This document shows, one piece after another, positions 49,925 to 61,320 of a stretch of DNA of 64,000 nucleotides (positions are counted from its first letter, which is position 1; each line of letters starts with the position of its first letter). The DNA is from Macrostomum hystrix (lineage: Eukaryota; Platyhelminthes; Macrostomidae): positions 1,674,001 to 1,738,000 of the forward strand of contig CATNEN010000037.1 in assembly GCA_950097015.1 (NCBI GenBank), read 5' to 3'. Position numbers and translations under genes: made by a program. Below the pieces are notes generated by a model, which saw only the letters and a program-made list of their open reading frames with translations, did no database searches and was not told where the DNA came from.

Positions 49925-50115
49925 CAGATCAGTAGTGAAGTCAATCAAAAGATTAAAAGTGAAGTCACTCAGGGGATTAAAAGTGAAGTCACTCAGGGGA
50001 TTAAGAGTGAAGTCACTCAGGGGATTAAAAGTGAAGTCACTCTCGGGATCAGTAGTAGAGTCCCTCAAGAGATTAAGAGTGAAGTCATTCTGGGGATCAG
50101 CAGTGGAGTCACTCG
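49925..50115. repeat. 24-bp tandem repeat
   Basis: About eight units built from AGTGAAGTCACTCAGGGGAT and TAAA, with a GATCAGTAGT variant, directly after the SINE tail. Confidence 0.88.
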
Positions 50116-50775
50116 AGGGCAACTTATATTCCCAATTCAGATAGATTTTTGTCATATCAGCTGCTCATCAATAGATTAGATGGGAAAATAGTAGACATTG
50201 CGTGCTCGCTAAAAGTTCTAAGGAAGAGTCTTGGGTCCAAGACCCGCCAGGGAGACTTCACTATCCTGCAACCTCCCTTTATTTTCATTCATTCACTCTC
50301 GCTCTAGTTTAGCTCCAGCTGAAGTGGCTAGTGCTGCACCTACGCACAACTGGGTTGCAGCGATGGCATCATCTTGAACTCAGTAAGCAGTGAGCGGCGG
50401 CATTTTTTTTTCAATTTCCGTCCTCGTCCCGCCGTTCATTATTCATGACTCCCGACATTCCCTATCCACAATACACTAAAGCTTTGAAGACTTTGTAGAA
50501 TAGTTTAGCGCGAAAGCCGGTTTAGACTCTTCATCAGCTCCCAGTTGCTTCTAGTTGTTCAAATTTGCTTTAATAACAACAGTGGGTGTGGACTGTGGAG
50601 GCAACATGATGTTTATTAGAAAAATATTGTTTCAAAAATGCCTGAAAAAGCTCGGCATTTAGTTTTGGAAAATTATATTGAAGACACATCATAGACATGA
50701 GTAAAGGACGATTCAATGTATTCAATAACAGATCTGGTACCGGTTGAAGTATGGATAAAGTATACTTAAGTGCGA
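50116..50775. other. Unique sequence; no gene seen
   Basis: Includes a short palindrome CTTGGGTCCAAG at about 50231. I see no exon, array or mobile element with confidence. Confidence 0.4.
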
Positions 50776-51400
50776 GGAAAATCCAATTGAGGTGTGGGGA
50801 AACACTGATTGAGGTGTGGGGAAACACCGATTGAGGTGTGGGGAAACACCGATTGAGGTGTGGGGAAACACTGATTGAGGTGTGGGGAAACACCGATTGA
50901 GGTGTGGGGAAACACCGATTGAGGTGTGGGGAAACACTGATTGAGGTGTGGGGAAACACCGATTGAGGTGTAGGGAAACACTGATTGAGGTGTGGGGAAA
51001 CACCCATTGAGGTGTGGGGAAACACCCATTGAGGTGTGGGGAAACACCGATTGAGGTGTGGGGAAACACTGATTGAGGTGTGGGGAAACACCCATTGAGG
51101 TGTGGGGAAACACCGATTGAGGTGTGGGGAAACACTGATTGAGGTGTGGGGAAACACTGATTGAGGTGTGGGGAAACACCGATTGAGGTGTGGGGAAACA
51201 CCGATTGAGGTGTGGGGAAACACTGATTGAGGTGTGGGGAAACACCGATTGAGGTGTGGGGAAACACCGATTGAGGTGTGGGGAAACACCGATTGAGGTG
51301 TGGGGAAACACTGATTGAGGTGTGGGGAAACACTGATTGAGGTGTGGGGGAACACCGATTGAGGTGTGGGGGAACACCGATTGAGGTGTTGGGAAAACTC
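50776..51400. repeat. 22-bp minisatellite
   Basis: About 28 units of ATTGAGGTGTGGGGAAACAC plus CG, TG or CC. Open in all three minus frames because unit changes never make a stop; these frames are not genes. Confidence 0.95.
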
Positions 51401-53384
51401 GATCGTCCGTGTGTGGGAACTTCAGTTTTGGTTGAAAACAGCTCAAGAAATAAAATTGCCAGCTCACACATGGCTTCGTGGTAGATTCAGACAAACTGGA
51501 CGACATGGACGATGAGGCACTTTCGCTGGCGTTGTTACTTGCGCCGACAAGATCAACAGCGCAAGCCCATAGACAGGTCATTGTGAGCTCTCTATTTGTC
51601 GCCTTCTGCATGGCTAGATGTGCTCCATACTTATTTGTGTCTATCTGTATAATATTTCCGATTGCCTCTAAGCGAATCAGAATCGTTGACCAATAATATT
51701 CACACTGTGTCACTGTACGCACTAGTAAAGCTTTCTAGGTTGCAATATAAATTGTTTATGAATGTAAGAAGAAGCTAACAATATTTGTAATGAAATATTT
51801 CGAATGTCTTCTGACTGAATTCACGTTTACCCGATTCCAACTAAAAGTAAATAAATATGAGACCATCTGAAATTAGAGAGTCATTTATTGAAGCGTAGAA
51901 AGTAATGTTAGACATACTTCATAATATAAGATAATGCATCAACTACATAAAATTTTAATTTAACAAAATTAGGAATGCAGAATTAACAGACTCGAAGCGA
52001 AAAGAAACGGAAGTATACAGTTGAAATTGTACTAATAGCCTCTCTGATTGTGTTCAACATGCGAATAATTCAAACTGAATCATCAATTTATAACAAATCC
52101 GAAATTCTAATTTTCTTTCACACATAGCCAATCGTTCACCATAGCTAAACACGGGCTAAATAAAGACAGAATTTATGCGAACAATAATTTGATTAATGTG
52201 CCGCCATACAGCCAGGCCCCACAGCTAATTAATGCTTGTTCCAAGTCTAAATTTATGAATTTGTAAATCAAAATCCAGCGCTCCCCTGGGTACCGAAGGA
52301 TGATATATATTTCTTGTCGATATTAATTAGGAATTTCACTGAAAGAAGCTGAAGAATACAGAGACAAAACTAACTGAAGCAACCAATAGCTCGCATGATC
52401 GTGATTGTGAAAGGCATCGAACCCAAACTCAAGAGACGGAACACAAACTTTCAGCCAATCGAAATACGACTAACACCCACCTCACTCCCAAGCTTTAGCC
52501 AATAAAAACACTACTAACACCAACCTCACTCCCACGCTTCAGCCAATCAAAACTCATACTTGCACCGTCTTCACTTCCACGCTTTAGCTAATTAGTTTAT
52601 TAAAACACAATTATATTAGTTTATGAAATATTAAAATTTTTAATTTAATTTTAAATTTAAATTTAAAATTTAAAGTTTATTAAAATAAGGCTAACTCAGC
52701 TCTCCATACTCCAACGCTCAAGCCAATCGAGATGTCACCTCACTATCAGTTCATAAGTAATAGTCGCTTTAAGTTTTCGCCATGTGGTCGGCAGGATGGA
52801 GTGGAGCCAAAAAATGGAGCATCTTTTCTCTTTTCATCTTTTACGGTTTTATTACCAGAATTTAAAAGGCTTACATGAGGTTCTTAGATTTCATCTCGCG
52901 TTTGTTTATACCGACTAAAATTCAGAGTACGAGTATTACGCAGCTCCAGTATTTGCTAATCATGACATTCAACGCAAACGAGAACCATGGGAACACAGCA
53001 CACCAAAAGAAAACGAAAGACCCAGTTTACTTTTGGGTGGGTGTTTACTTGAAAGCTTTTATAAGTCCGAATAAATCACCGACAGAAAATTATATTTTTC
53101 AATAAAGTACACAAAGCGTTATGAAAAGCTCGTTTAAAGAATCTCTATCGCCTTTTTTATTAAAAAAATCAATCATACTCAATTGAAGTTCACACTGGAA
53201 AAAGTACTACAAACCATAAACAATTAAAAGCATTCGAATAGGCTGAAATGAGGCTTCATATGTTTTCTATAAAGACCGTTGCGAATCGTAAATCCTCCAG
53301 CGAATTTTTTGGTGAATTTTGTCTATGGCCGAACCAGATTCGTTAAGAGGCTTCATATGGCCTAACTACTAGCGTATATTCACC
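51401..53384. other. Non-coding stretch with a CCAAT-containing repeat
   Basis: AT-rich unique sequence. At about 52445-52590 a segment of about 60 bp with TTTAGCCAATAAAAACACTA and CCTCACTCCCACGCTT-like blocks is repeated three times. Minus-strand 51696-51478 is Ser-rich and open (ASESASSSMSSSLSESTTKP) and stops at a possible donor; I could not link it to any gene. Frame 52875-53105 has no support. Confidence 0.4.
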
Positions 53385-53480
53385 AATAGGTCTATGGCCT
53401 AACGCCCTAACCTATTCACCAAGATGTCTATAGCCTAACCTATTCACCAAGATGTCTATAGCCTAACCTATTCACTAAGT
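53385..53480. repeat. Short 28-bp repeat
   Basis: Three to four units containing CTATAGCCTAACCTATTCAC and CAAGATGT, just downstream (sense) of the candidate exon at 53508. Confidence 0.75.
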
Positions 53481-53507
53481 TTTCCGTAGGTTCCGCACTA
53501 AACTCAC

Positions 53508-53594
53508 CGCAGATTCCGTAGATGAGCAGGAACATGAGCACAGGTTGTCACGAAGTCGCCGTCGAAACGACTCTCCCAAACTCGGCTGCTGCAT
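53508..53594 (-). CDS. Candidate 5' coding exon (possible alternative NDR N-terminus)
   Basis: The minus strand has ATG at 53594, 29 open codons (MQQPSLGESFRRRLRDNLCS onward) and a strong donor GCG|GTGAGTTT at 53508/53507 in phase 0. The NDR exon starting at 46053 opens in phase 0 with ARPEKSS before its internal ATG, so the two can be joined in frame over a 7.5-kb intron containing several arrays. The sequence has no known domain. The pairing is inferred from phase only; the exon could belong to another transcript or be chance. Confidence 0.35.
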
Positions 53595-54480
53595 GCAGAT
53601 TTGCTTGATTGTATATTCGACAATAGTTGAATGATAACTTAACATGCGGCTGAGTAGTCAACAGTAGCTTAACAGTTAAATGTGCTCATCTTTCGTCTTG
53701 ACGTGGTTCGACTAATTTTCAGAAAAATGTAGTAAATTTCGTTTCTCCGCCATGAGTATGCAGCACCCACTCGGGTTTAATAATGGTCCGACATGAGCCG
53801 TCCACACCCCCTGGAGCAAATATGCGCTATAAAAAATGTGAAACAGAAAGAAATAGAACACAGCTATAGGCGGCAAGGGACCCGGCCAAAGCGCACACTG
53901 TGCATGCCCCCCCGGCTACAATAAACTGTTCTCCAATCTCTTCCACTCTCACCCTTTCTCCTTCCCTCTCTGTCTGTTTTGAGTGGTGGCACTGTAAAAC
54001 TCGGATATTCAACTGAAGTTGGAGAGAAAAAATTGTTCAATGCAATGGTTGCAGCTCACCCCACCGGAGGCGGTGCAGGAGAGTTGAAATGGCCAATTCA
54101 TGGGTGGCTTGTAGCCGTTCGACTATTGGACAGGGAGCAGGGGTGGGTTGGGTACATTCGGTGAATCACAGCTTACACACTCACCCAGACAAGGCTGCGC
54201 ATTAGCGATTAGGACAGTTCAACTGGCCAGCACAGTATTGCTAGCGGAAAAATTGATTGCTTGCACATTTTTTCTGCAGTAAAGAACGAATTATTTTGCT
54301 TTTGTAAGCAATTTTTGTCTAATACCAGCGCTTTGTCGAGTTACATTTCTTTTACAGTACTCATTTACGAAATCTGAAGCGATAAACGTAAATACTGCTC
54401 AACCGAGCATCTGGTAGTGTCCTAGTGTCGACTCCAAATGGTTATTTTGAAAAGCAAAGTGAAATTTGAGCATTCAGTTA
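53595..54480. other. Unique sequence; possible promoter of the exon at 53594
   Basis: Mixed-composition sequence between the candidate exon and the next array. No gene, array or mobile element is supported. Confidence 0.3.
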
Positions 54481-54484
54481 TGGG

Positions 54485-55800
54485 CAGCCCATCAGATTGA
54501 TTCTGGACAGCAAATCAGATTGATATTGAGCAGCCAACCAGATTGATTCTGGACAGCAAATCAGATTGATATTGAGCAGCCAACCAGATTGATTCTGGAC
54601 AGCAAATCAGATTGATATTGAGCAACCAACCAGATTGATTCTGGACAGCAAATCAGATTGATATTGAGCAACCAACCAGATTGATTCTGGACAGCCAACC
54701 AGATTGATTCTGGACAGCCAACCAAATTGATTCTGGACAGCCAACCAGATTGATTCTGGACAGCCAATCAGATTGATATTGAGCAACCAACCAGATTGAT
54801 TCTGGACAGCCAACCAGATTGATTCTGGACAGCCAACCAGATTGATTCTGGACAGCCAACCAGATTGATTCTGGACAGCCAACCAGATTGATATTGAGCA
54901 ACCAACCAGATTGATTCTGGACAGCCAACCAGATTGATTCTGGACAGCCAACCAGATTGATTCTGGACAGCCAACCAGATTGATTCTGGACAGCCAACCA
55001 GATTGATTCTGGGCAGCCAACCAGATTGATTCTGGACAGCCAACCAGATTGATTCTGGACAGCCAACCAGATTGATTCTGGACAGCCAACCAGATTGATT
55101 CTGGACAGCCAACCAGATTGATTCTGGACAGCCAACCAGATTGATTCTGGACAGCCAACCAGATTGATTCTGGACAGCCAACCAGATTGATTCTGGGCAG
55201 CCAACCAGATTGATTCTGGACAGCCAACCAGATTGATTCTGGACAGCCAACCAGATTGATTCTGGACAGCCAACCAGATTGATTCTGGACAGCCAACCAG
55301 ATTGATATTGAGCAACCAACCAGATTGATTCTGGACAGCCAACCAGATTGATTCTGGGCAGCCAACCAGATTGATTCTGGACAGCCAACCAGATTGATTC
55401 TGGACAGCCAACCAGATTGATTCTGGACAGCCAACCAGATTGATTCTGGACAGCCAATCAGATTGATATTGAGCAACCAACCAGATTGATTCTGGACAGC
55501 CAACCAGATTGATTCTGGACAGCCAACCAGATTGATATTGAGCAACCAACCAGATTGATTCTGGACAGCCAACCAGATTGATTCTGGGCAGCCAACCAGA
55601 TTGATTCTGGACAGCCAACCAGATTGATTCTGGACAGCCAACCAGATTGATTCTGGACAGCCAACCAGATTGATTCTGGACAGCCAATCAGATTGATTCT
55701 GGACAGCCAATCAGATTGATATTGAGCAGCCAATCAGATTGATTTAAGCAGCCAATCAGATTGATATTGAGCAGCCAATCAGATTGATTTTAAGCAGCCA
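54485..55800. repeat. 23-bp minisatellite
   Basis: About 57 units of AGCCAACCAGATTGATTCTG plus GAC. A related type, ATATTGAGCA, replaces TTCTGGACA in a minority and marks recurring higher-order blocks. Frames are open on the minus strand for over 300 codons but encode only the repeat. Confidence 0.96.
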
Positions 55801-56624
55801 ATCATATTGACTCTTGAACTAATAACCACAAAACTGACTCTGGCAGTGAATTAAAATGAAGATAAGATGAATAAACATAACTAGATGTAAATCGCGATAA
55901 GCCGACAGTAACGCTCTAGTTTCGGACCAGATATAATATATAAACAGTGGAACAGCAAAACCTGAAACTAGCAATAATATTATCACTTCATTTTGCGTAT
56001 TCTTAAATAAAGAGACATCAAAATTGCATGCTTTTTACTAGCTCGTAAAAAAGTTAGGATAGCCGCAACACGATGCAATTAACAGTACATACAGAATTAG
56101 CAGAGAAATAAATAAATGAATAATGAAATGCGGATACGACATAGGACTGCTGATGTATATTGAACTCAATAAACACAATTACTTTACCAGATTAACACAG
56201 AAAATGTATTTTCTAAAATACTGTAAAATTACGATTAGAGAATGAAAGAACGAAAAGGTTTAAGCTTAGTTTGTGTTGCGTTATTATTAATTTATAGAGG
56301 CTCACACATAGATGCAGACTATGATTATATCACACATTGATGCACAATCAAACATGACGTATCTAGGGAATGAGCCGAATTAATCGTACATCTGAGAAAG
56401 ATTACAACAATTAAAATATAGTATAAATGTAATACGAGCGTATAAGGACAAAAAATTAAGAACGACTGTCCGATTCCAGGTAGCATTGTGCGAGTTTGCT
56501 ATTCGGAATTCAATAAAATGAATTAATATTAGTAACGCAAAGTCTAACATGCTTACTCATCAGTAGTATGATATGCGCAAGAAAAAATAAACATAATCCA
56601 AGATTATAAAAAAAGCGGATTTCA
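55801..56624. other. AT-rich 3' flank of the BNIP3-like gene
   Basis: Unique AT-rich sequence downstream of the BNIP3-like stop codon at 56625. The polyadenylation site is not placed. Confidence 0.35.
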
Positions 56625-59600
56625 TCAACGGATAAGAAAGCCCTCCTGGCCAGGGCTGAACCAGCGGCAAATGATGTACATTCTGTAACGTTTTATTCAG
56701 TTTTACATGGGTCTTGGGATTGAACTTATTGAAGATGGTATCATTGGCCAGCTAATTCCAGATCTGTGAGATGGGATTCCTTACCAGCTAATCCCAGATC
56801 TGGGAGATGGGATCATTGGCCAGCTAATCCCAGATCTGGGAGATGGGATCATTGGTCAGCTAATCCCAGTTCTGTGAGATGGGATCATTGGTCAGCTAAT
56901 CCCAGTTCTGTGAGATGGGATCATTGGCTAGCTAATCCCAGATCTGTGAGATGGGATCATTGGTCAGCTAATTCCAGTTCTGTGAGATGGGATCATTGGC
57001 CAGCTAATCCCAGATCTGTGAGATGGGATCATTGGCCAGCTAATCCCAGATCTGTGAGATGGGATCATTGGTCAGCTAATCCCAGTTCTGTGAGATGGGA
57101 TCATTGGCCAGCTAGTCCCAGTTCTGTGAGATGGGATCATTGGCTAGCTAATCCCAGATCTGTGAGATGGGATCATTGGTCAGCTAATCCCAGTTCTGGG
57201 AGATGGATCATTGGCCAGCTAATCCCAGTTCTGTGAGATGGGATCATTGGATGGAACTTTTTAAGATGGGATCATTGGCTAGCTAATCCCAGTTCTGTGA
57301 GATGGGATCATTGGATGGAACTTATGGAAGATGGGATCGTTGGCTAGCTAATCCCAGTTCTGTGAGATGGGATCATTGGATGGAACTTATGGAAGATGGG
57401 ATCATTGGCTAGCTAATCCCAGTTCTGTGAGATGGGATCATTGGATGGAACTTATGGAAGATGGGATCATTGGTTAGCTAATCCCAGTTCTGTGAGATGG
57501 GATCATTGGACGGAACTTATGGAAGATGGGATCATTGGCCAGCTAATCCCAGATCTAGGAGATTGGATCATTGGCTAGCTAATCCCTGGTTTCTACTGGG
57601 CAATTTATCTATTAGCCTCACCCCTAATTTAGTGCGAATCAGCAGATAAAAGGGTTATTAAGTGCTCACGATGTTGCGCCCAGAAGAAACGAGGCGGCAT
57701 GGCTGAGCAGGCTCACTAGCAGGGAACCACAGTCGCATTGTCGTACTAGGCGAGTTTTGCGCAGACTTAAAAAGCGCCACATTTGAAACTTGCGCAAGCC
57801 AGGCGCCTGCGATCTAAATCGGTAGTTGAGAAGCACGAAAAGAACAAAATTATTTTTACGAACTCTTCTACTAGTTTAATAAGTAGTATAATTATGACTG
57901 ATCTTGTGAGAATTTTAAAACTTACGCCACAAATTTAGTTGGCCAGTCGCCTGCTACGCCGCTGCTCTGCGAATGGCATCATTCAATGAGGCTGGGAATG
58001 ACATTTCTTGGTCAAATTTTGTTTCTGTTATCTGAACTGTTCAACAACTGTTCAGAGATAAGGCAGTGAAGAGATGAGACAGGAGAGATGAAACACGGGA
58101 GAGGTAGGACACGTGAGAGATAGATGAGACACTGGAGAGATGAGACACTGGAGAGATGAGACACTGGAGAGATGAGACAGTGAAGAGATGAGACAGGAGA
58201 GATGAAACACGGGAGAGGTAGGACACGTGAGAGATGAGACACTGGAGAGATGAGACAGTGAAGAGATGAGACAGGAGAGATGAAACACGGGAGAGATGAG
58301 ACACGGGAGAGATGAGACACGGGGAGAGATGAGACTCGGGAGAAATATTAGACAGCGGAGAGATGAGGCAAGATAGAGAAGGTGTTGGAAAGGGCCAGTC
58401 AGCTAGGCGGCATCTGGCCCGGGGGAGAACACAGTGGACTCACACCGCCACCGCCGGATGTTTGAGGCCCAGCAGCCAGCAGGATTGTAGGGCTCCGACT
58501 GCCGCTGCCAGCGATAGCCGGACTGGCACTGCCAGACTGGGCCAACGAGGACTGGCCGCTCTCCCGCTGGGCATCGATCAGCAGCTTCTCCATGGCCTGG
58601 CGACTGCCGCTGGCCAACTGAGGCGCCGGGTCTACTGCGAATTGAACCTCGATCCAGGCCGCCGAAGAGGCAGCGTCTGATAGGGATGTGGTTCAAGCAC
58701 ACAATTAGCCTGGTAGACTGGTTAGTTAACACATCTGCCACTTGCACCAAGGTCCATGGGCTCGATTCTGTGGTGAGAAGCTAGCTGTGCAATTCACACT
58801 ATTAGTTCCAGTAGAAAGACCACACTAGTCTTAGCACAATTTATCTTTGGTGAGTTTTTCAAGATTCAAGTTGAATCTTTAACAATAGAAAGACCACACT
58901 ATTTTCTGCCCATGGGGGAATTTCAAATACCCACTGCCTACTTCATAGTAGCTCCCAAACCAAATGACTGATTTTTGTGAAAGTCCACCAGATAGATCAA
59001 AATTTTCTCCCATTTATGATGAACTAACTTTCAAAGCAGTGAGACATCAGAATTGTTGAGGTATTCTGAGATTGATTATTAAAGTCCCTAGTGACAAGGA
59101 CAACCAACATTGCTCTGTGGCAAATCTATTGACTCAAAATTAGGCCCCCTATAGATAGATATGATATACAGATATACATACTGCCCTATGTGAGCTTGTA
59201 CCCAAATATATTATCTTGGTGCATTTGTGCTTAGGAGTGAGTACTTATAAATCTTGTTAAATATTTGGTGAATAAGACAAAAGTAAAATTGATATAAAAA
59301 ATAAGTTATAGATAATGACATAACATATAAATACAAAATTATAAGTACAATTCATACTGGTTTCATAATGTAGTCTTGTGATTGCATTTTGTAATAGCCA
59401 AAATTGGAAAAATATGGCTAGGCCCTATTAATGTTAAGATATCTATAATTTAACAATCAATGTATTTACTGGATTGCCTTTTCAATATGTTAATTAGATT
59501 GGAATGAAAAAAACTTATACAAAAAGAGATGCTTCAAAAACATAGTATATCTATGTATAATAATAAATAAAAAATCACATCATAGTTCCAGATATCTTAA

Positions 59601-59786
59601 AGAAAAATTCCTAAATTGAGACTGTATAGCCAAGGAGTATAGGACCAGCTGCCTAGGCCTATTATTAACAAGGTTCAATAAACTGAATTACTGGCAAATG
59701 TAACCAAAGCAACTTGTCCTAGTATTTAGAAAAAAATATTTATATTGCAACTTACCAGAGGAGGGCTCAGCTCCTACAAGAGACAT
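56625..59786 (-). CDS. BNIP3: BNIP3/NIX-like mitophagy receptor, complete, 5 exons
   Basis: Exons: 59786-59756 (ATG), 58676-58444, 57966-57926, 57813-57670, 56682-56625 (TGA). All junctions are GT-AG and phases 1, 0, 2, 2 agree; product about 168 aa. W18-I-E-V21 is a WxxL-type LC3-interacting motif at the same position as in human BNIP3, followed by the BNIP3 signature MEKLLIDAQRESGQSS (from 39) and a Ser-rich stretch. The C-terminal exons give FLSLRKTRLVRQ and a transmembrane segment (about 131-156, SLLVSLLSHAASFLLGATSM) with the Ser-His pair found in the BNIP3 membrane helix, then a short basic tail. It is expected to anchor in the outer mitochondrial membrane and recruit autophagosomes. 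The middle region is shorter than in vertebrates and the DWIWDW block is reduced to one GDW. The first two exons are firm; exons 3-5 rest on splice phase and the SH-containing helix. Confidence 0.8.
56740..57595. repeat. 36-bp minisatellite in BNIP3-like intron 4
   Basis: Units built from GGCCAGCTAATCCCAGATCT and GTGAGATGGGATCATT. In the right half an extra GGATGGAACTTATGGAAGAT segment alternates with them. It occupies most of the intron 57669-56683. Confidence 0.93.
58075..58360. repeat. 16-bp minisatellite in BNIP3-like intron 2
   Basis: Units GAGACACTGGAGAGAT, GAGACAGTGAAGAGAT, GAAACACGGGAGAGGT and similar; a block of about 110 bp is duplicated. Confidence 0.9.
58705..58800 (+). mobile_element. 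SINE family B head fragment
   Basis: CTGGTTAGTTAACACATCTG, CCACTTGCACCAAGGTCCAT and GGGCTCGATTCTGTGGTGAG match the family-B head; GCTGTGCAATTCACACTATT matches the body. In BNIP3-like intron 1. Confidence 0.6.
58870..59090 (+). mobile_element. MITE-like family M copy in BNIP3-like intron 1
   Basis: GGGGGAATTTCAAATACCCA, then AGCTCCCAAACCAAATGACT, GATTTTTGTGAAAGTCCACC and GAACTAACTTTCAAAGCAGT, then GTCCCTAGTGACAAGGACAA. It matches the copy at 62684 over about 200 bp. Confidence 0.72.
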
Positions 59787-61320
59787 GGATATCTAGGCCT
59801 GGTAAATTCTGGTTCTGAGTTTAGCTAAGCTATGGAAAAACAATGTAATATAGCTAGGGTGCTTAAATTTCAGGCTTAAGCCTACTTCGCTCTGTTATTA
59901 TGTTTTTTCTAGAATATTGATTATAACAACTTAAAAAGCAAGACACAAATGCTTCTTAAAGAATTTATCATAGATGAAGAAGCTTGGTATAGTTTTCGTT
60001 TATGTTTAATCAGCTGATTAAAGTATATAACTTTTGTTTTATATTATTTTTATATTATTTTATTATATTATTTTTGTTCCCACAGACAGATGTATCTTTT
60101 AATACATTAATATTTTTTAAACTCGATCAGGTTTCCAGTTGGAAAAGGGACCTGCATTATATTTATATTGTTATACTGAATGTTGTTGCTTATTTAAATA
60201 AGTGTGCAAATTAAGTGCTTAAAGACATATTTTACAAGTGTCGCCATGCAAGCTTGGAGGAAATTAAGCCAAGAAATGAAACATTTGCAGGCGAAATAAC
60301 AATAAAATTCGCAAGGAATTCCTCCTGTCTTAACCGAGGACCACTGTAGCTACTAAGCTACACTAATTTACTTAAGTATGTGCCGCTGCCTTGAGGCCGT
60401 CTCAAATGAGCTTGGGTGAGGGAATCAAGGAGGCTGGGAGGCAGAGACCTAGACTGCTGTCACAAACCGTTCTAAACGGTTACTAACCGAGTTTATCAAC
60501 TGAGAAGGCAGCTAGATGCGGTGCACGAGGCTCCGTCTAGTTCGGACACCCGCGGTCGCCACCCCGGCAATTTCCTAAAAAATTCAGCGACACCTGTAGT
60601 TGGCTTGGTATGTATTGGAAGCCACTGTCTAGAGGTGATTCTACGCTAGAGGCTATCCTACTGTTTTCCCACGAGCTAAGAATGCGAATATTGATTGCTG
60701 GCAGTTTAGTTATCATCTATTGGTTTAAAAATATTCATTAAAATATTTAAATAAAAAATATTTGATCGCAGCCATCGATCTTAAGTATTTTTACGTTGCT
60801 ATTTCAGTATCTGGTATTATTCTCCGCGAACTGCCTTTATATCAAAATAGTTAATTGTGTCCTTTAAGTGAAGAGCTTCACTTTATGGCTTCGTGCCACA
60901 CCTTGTATAGAAGACAGAAGTCACCACTTCCGCCTTTGCCATGACTGCAATTTCCCGTGGTCCCTTCAAAATCCTGCAGCGTGCTGAGCTTGAGCTCACC
61001 CTCCCATCACAATGAGAGCTTTCAGCGCATTGTAAAACGGTCCGCTTCGCATGCAGCCTCTTTTGCTTTCCAAAGAAGAAAAACGCGGGCTGGCTTAGTG
61101 TGTGAGGCGTGGACTGCAAGAGTTTGCTTTGGAGGAGATGGGGCAGCCAAGCTGTGCTCATGTCACCTGGTCTGAAAAAATGCTTATATAGCAACCACAA
61201 GAGAGGCCTATACGAAGACGTCAGTATATTAAAATAGACGACGAAGAGCAGATCCAGACGACAGAAGTCTACAGGAAACCTGCTACATCAATTTTGCATC
61301 AAACCGATTGCCCCAGACCG
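59787..61320. promoter_or_regulatory. Divergent intergenic region between the BNIP3-like gene and the plus-strand gene
   Basis: About 1.5 kb separates the two divergently transcribed start codons, so both promoters should lie here. The left part is very AT-rich. A mixed patch from about 60350 to 61200 includes the hairpin AACCGTTCTAAACGGTT at 60465-60481 and a near-palindrome AAGTGAAGAGCTTCACTT at about 60867. A TTGCCCCAG just before the ATG at 61321 could be a splice (or trans-splice) acceptor. No core promoter element is certain. Confidence 0.4.

Noticed and set aside
50570-51722. Minus-strand frames of 250-318 codons with FPHTSI repeats
   Set aside because: 22-bp array open in three frames. 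The Ser-rich non-repeat part at 51696-51478 may be an exon, but I could not connect it.
54561-55733. Minus-strand frames of up to 367 codons with INLVGCPESIW repeats
   Set aside because: 23-bp array; overlapping frames encode the same shifted repeat and have no unique domain.
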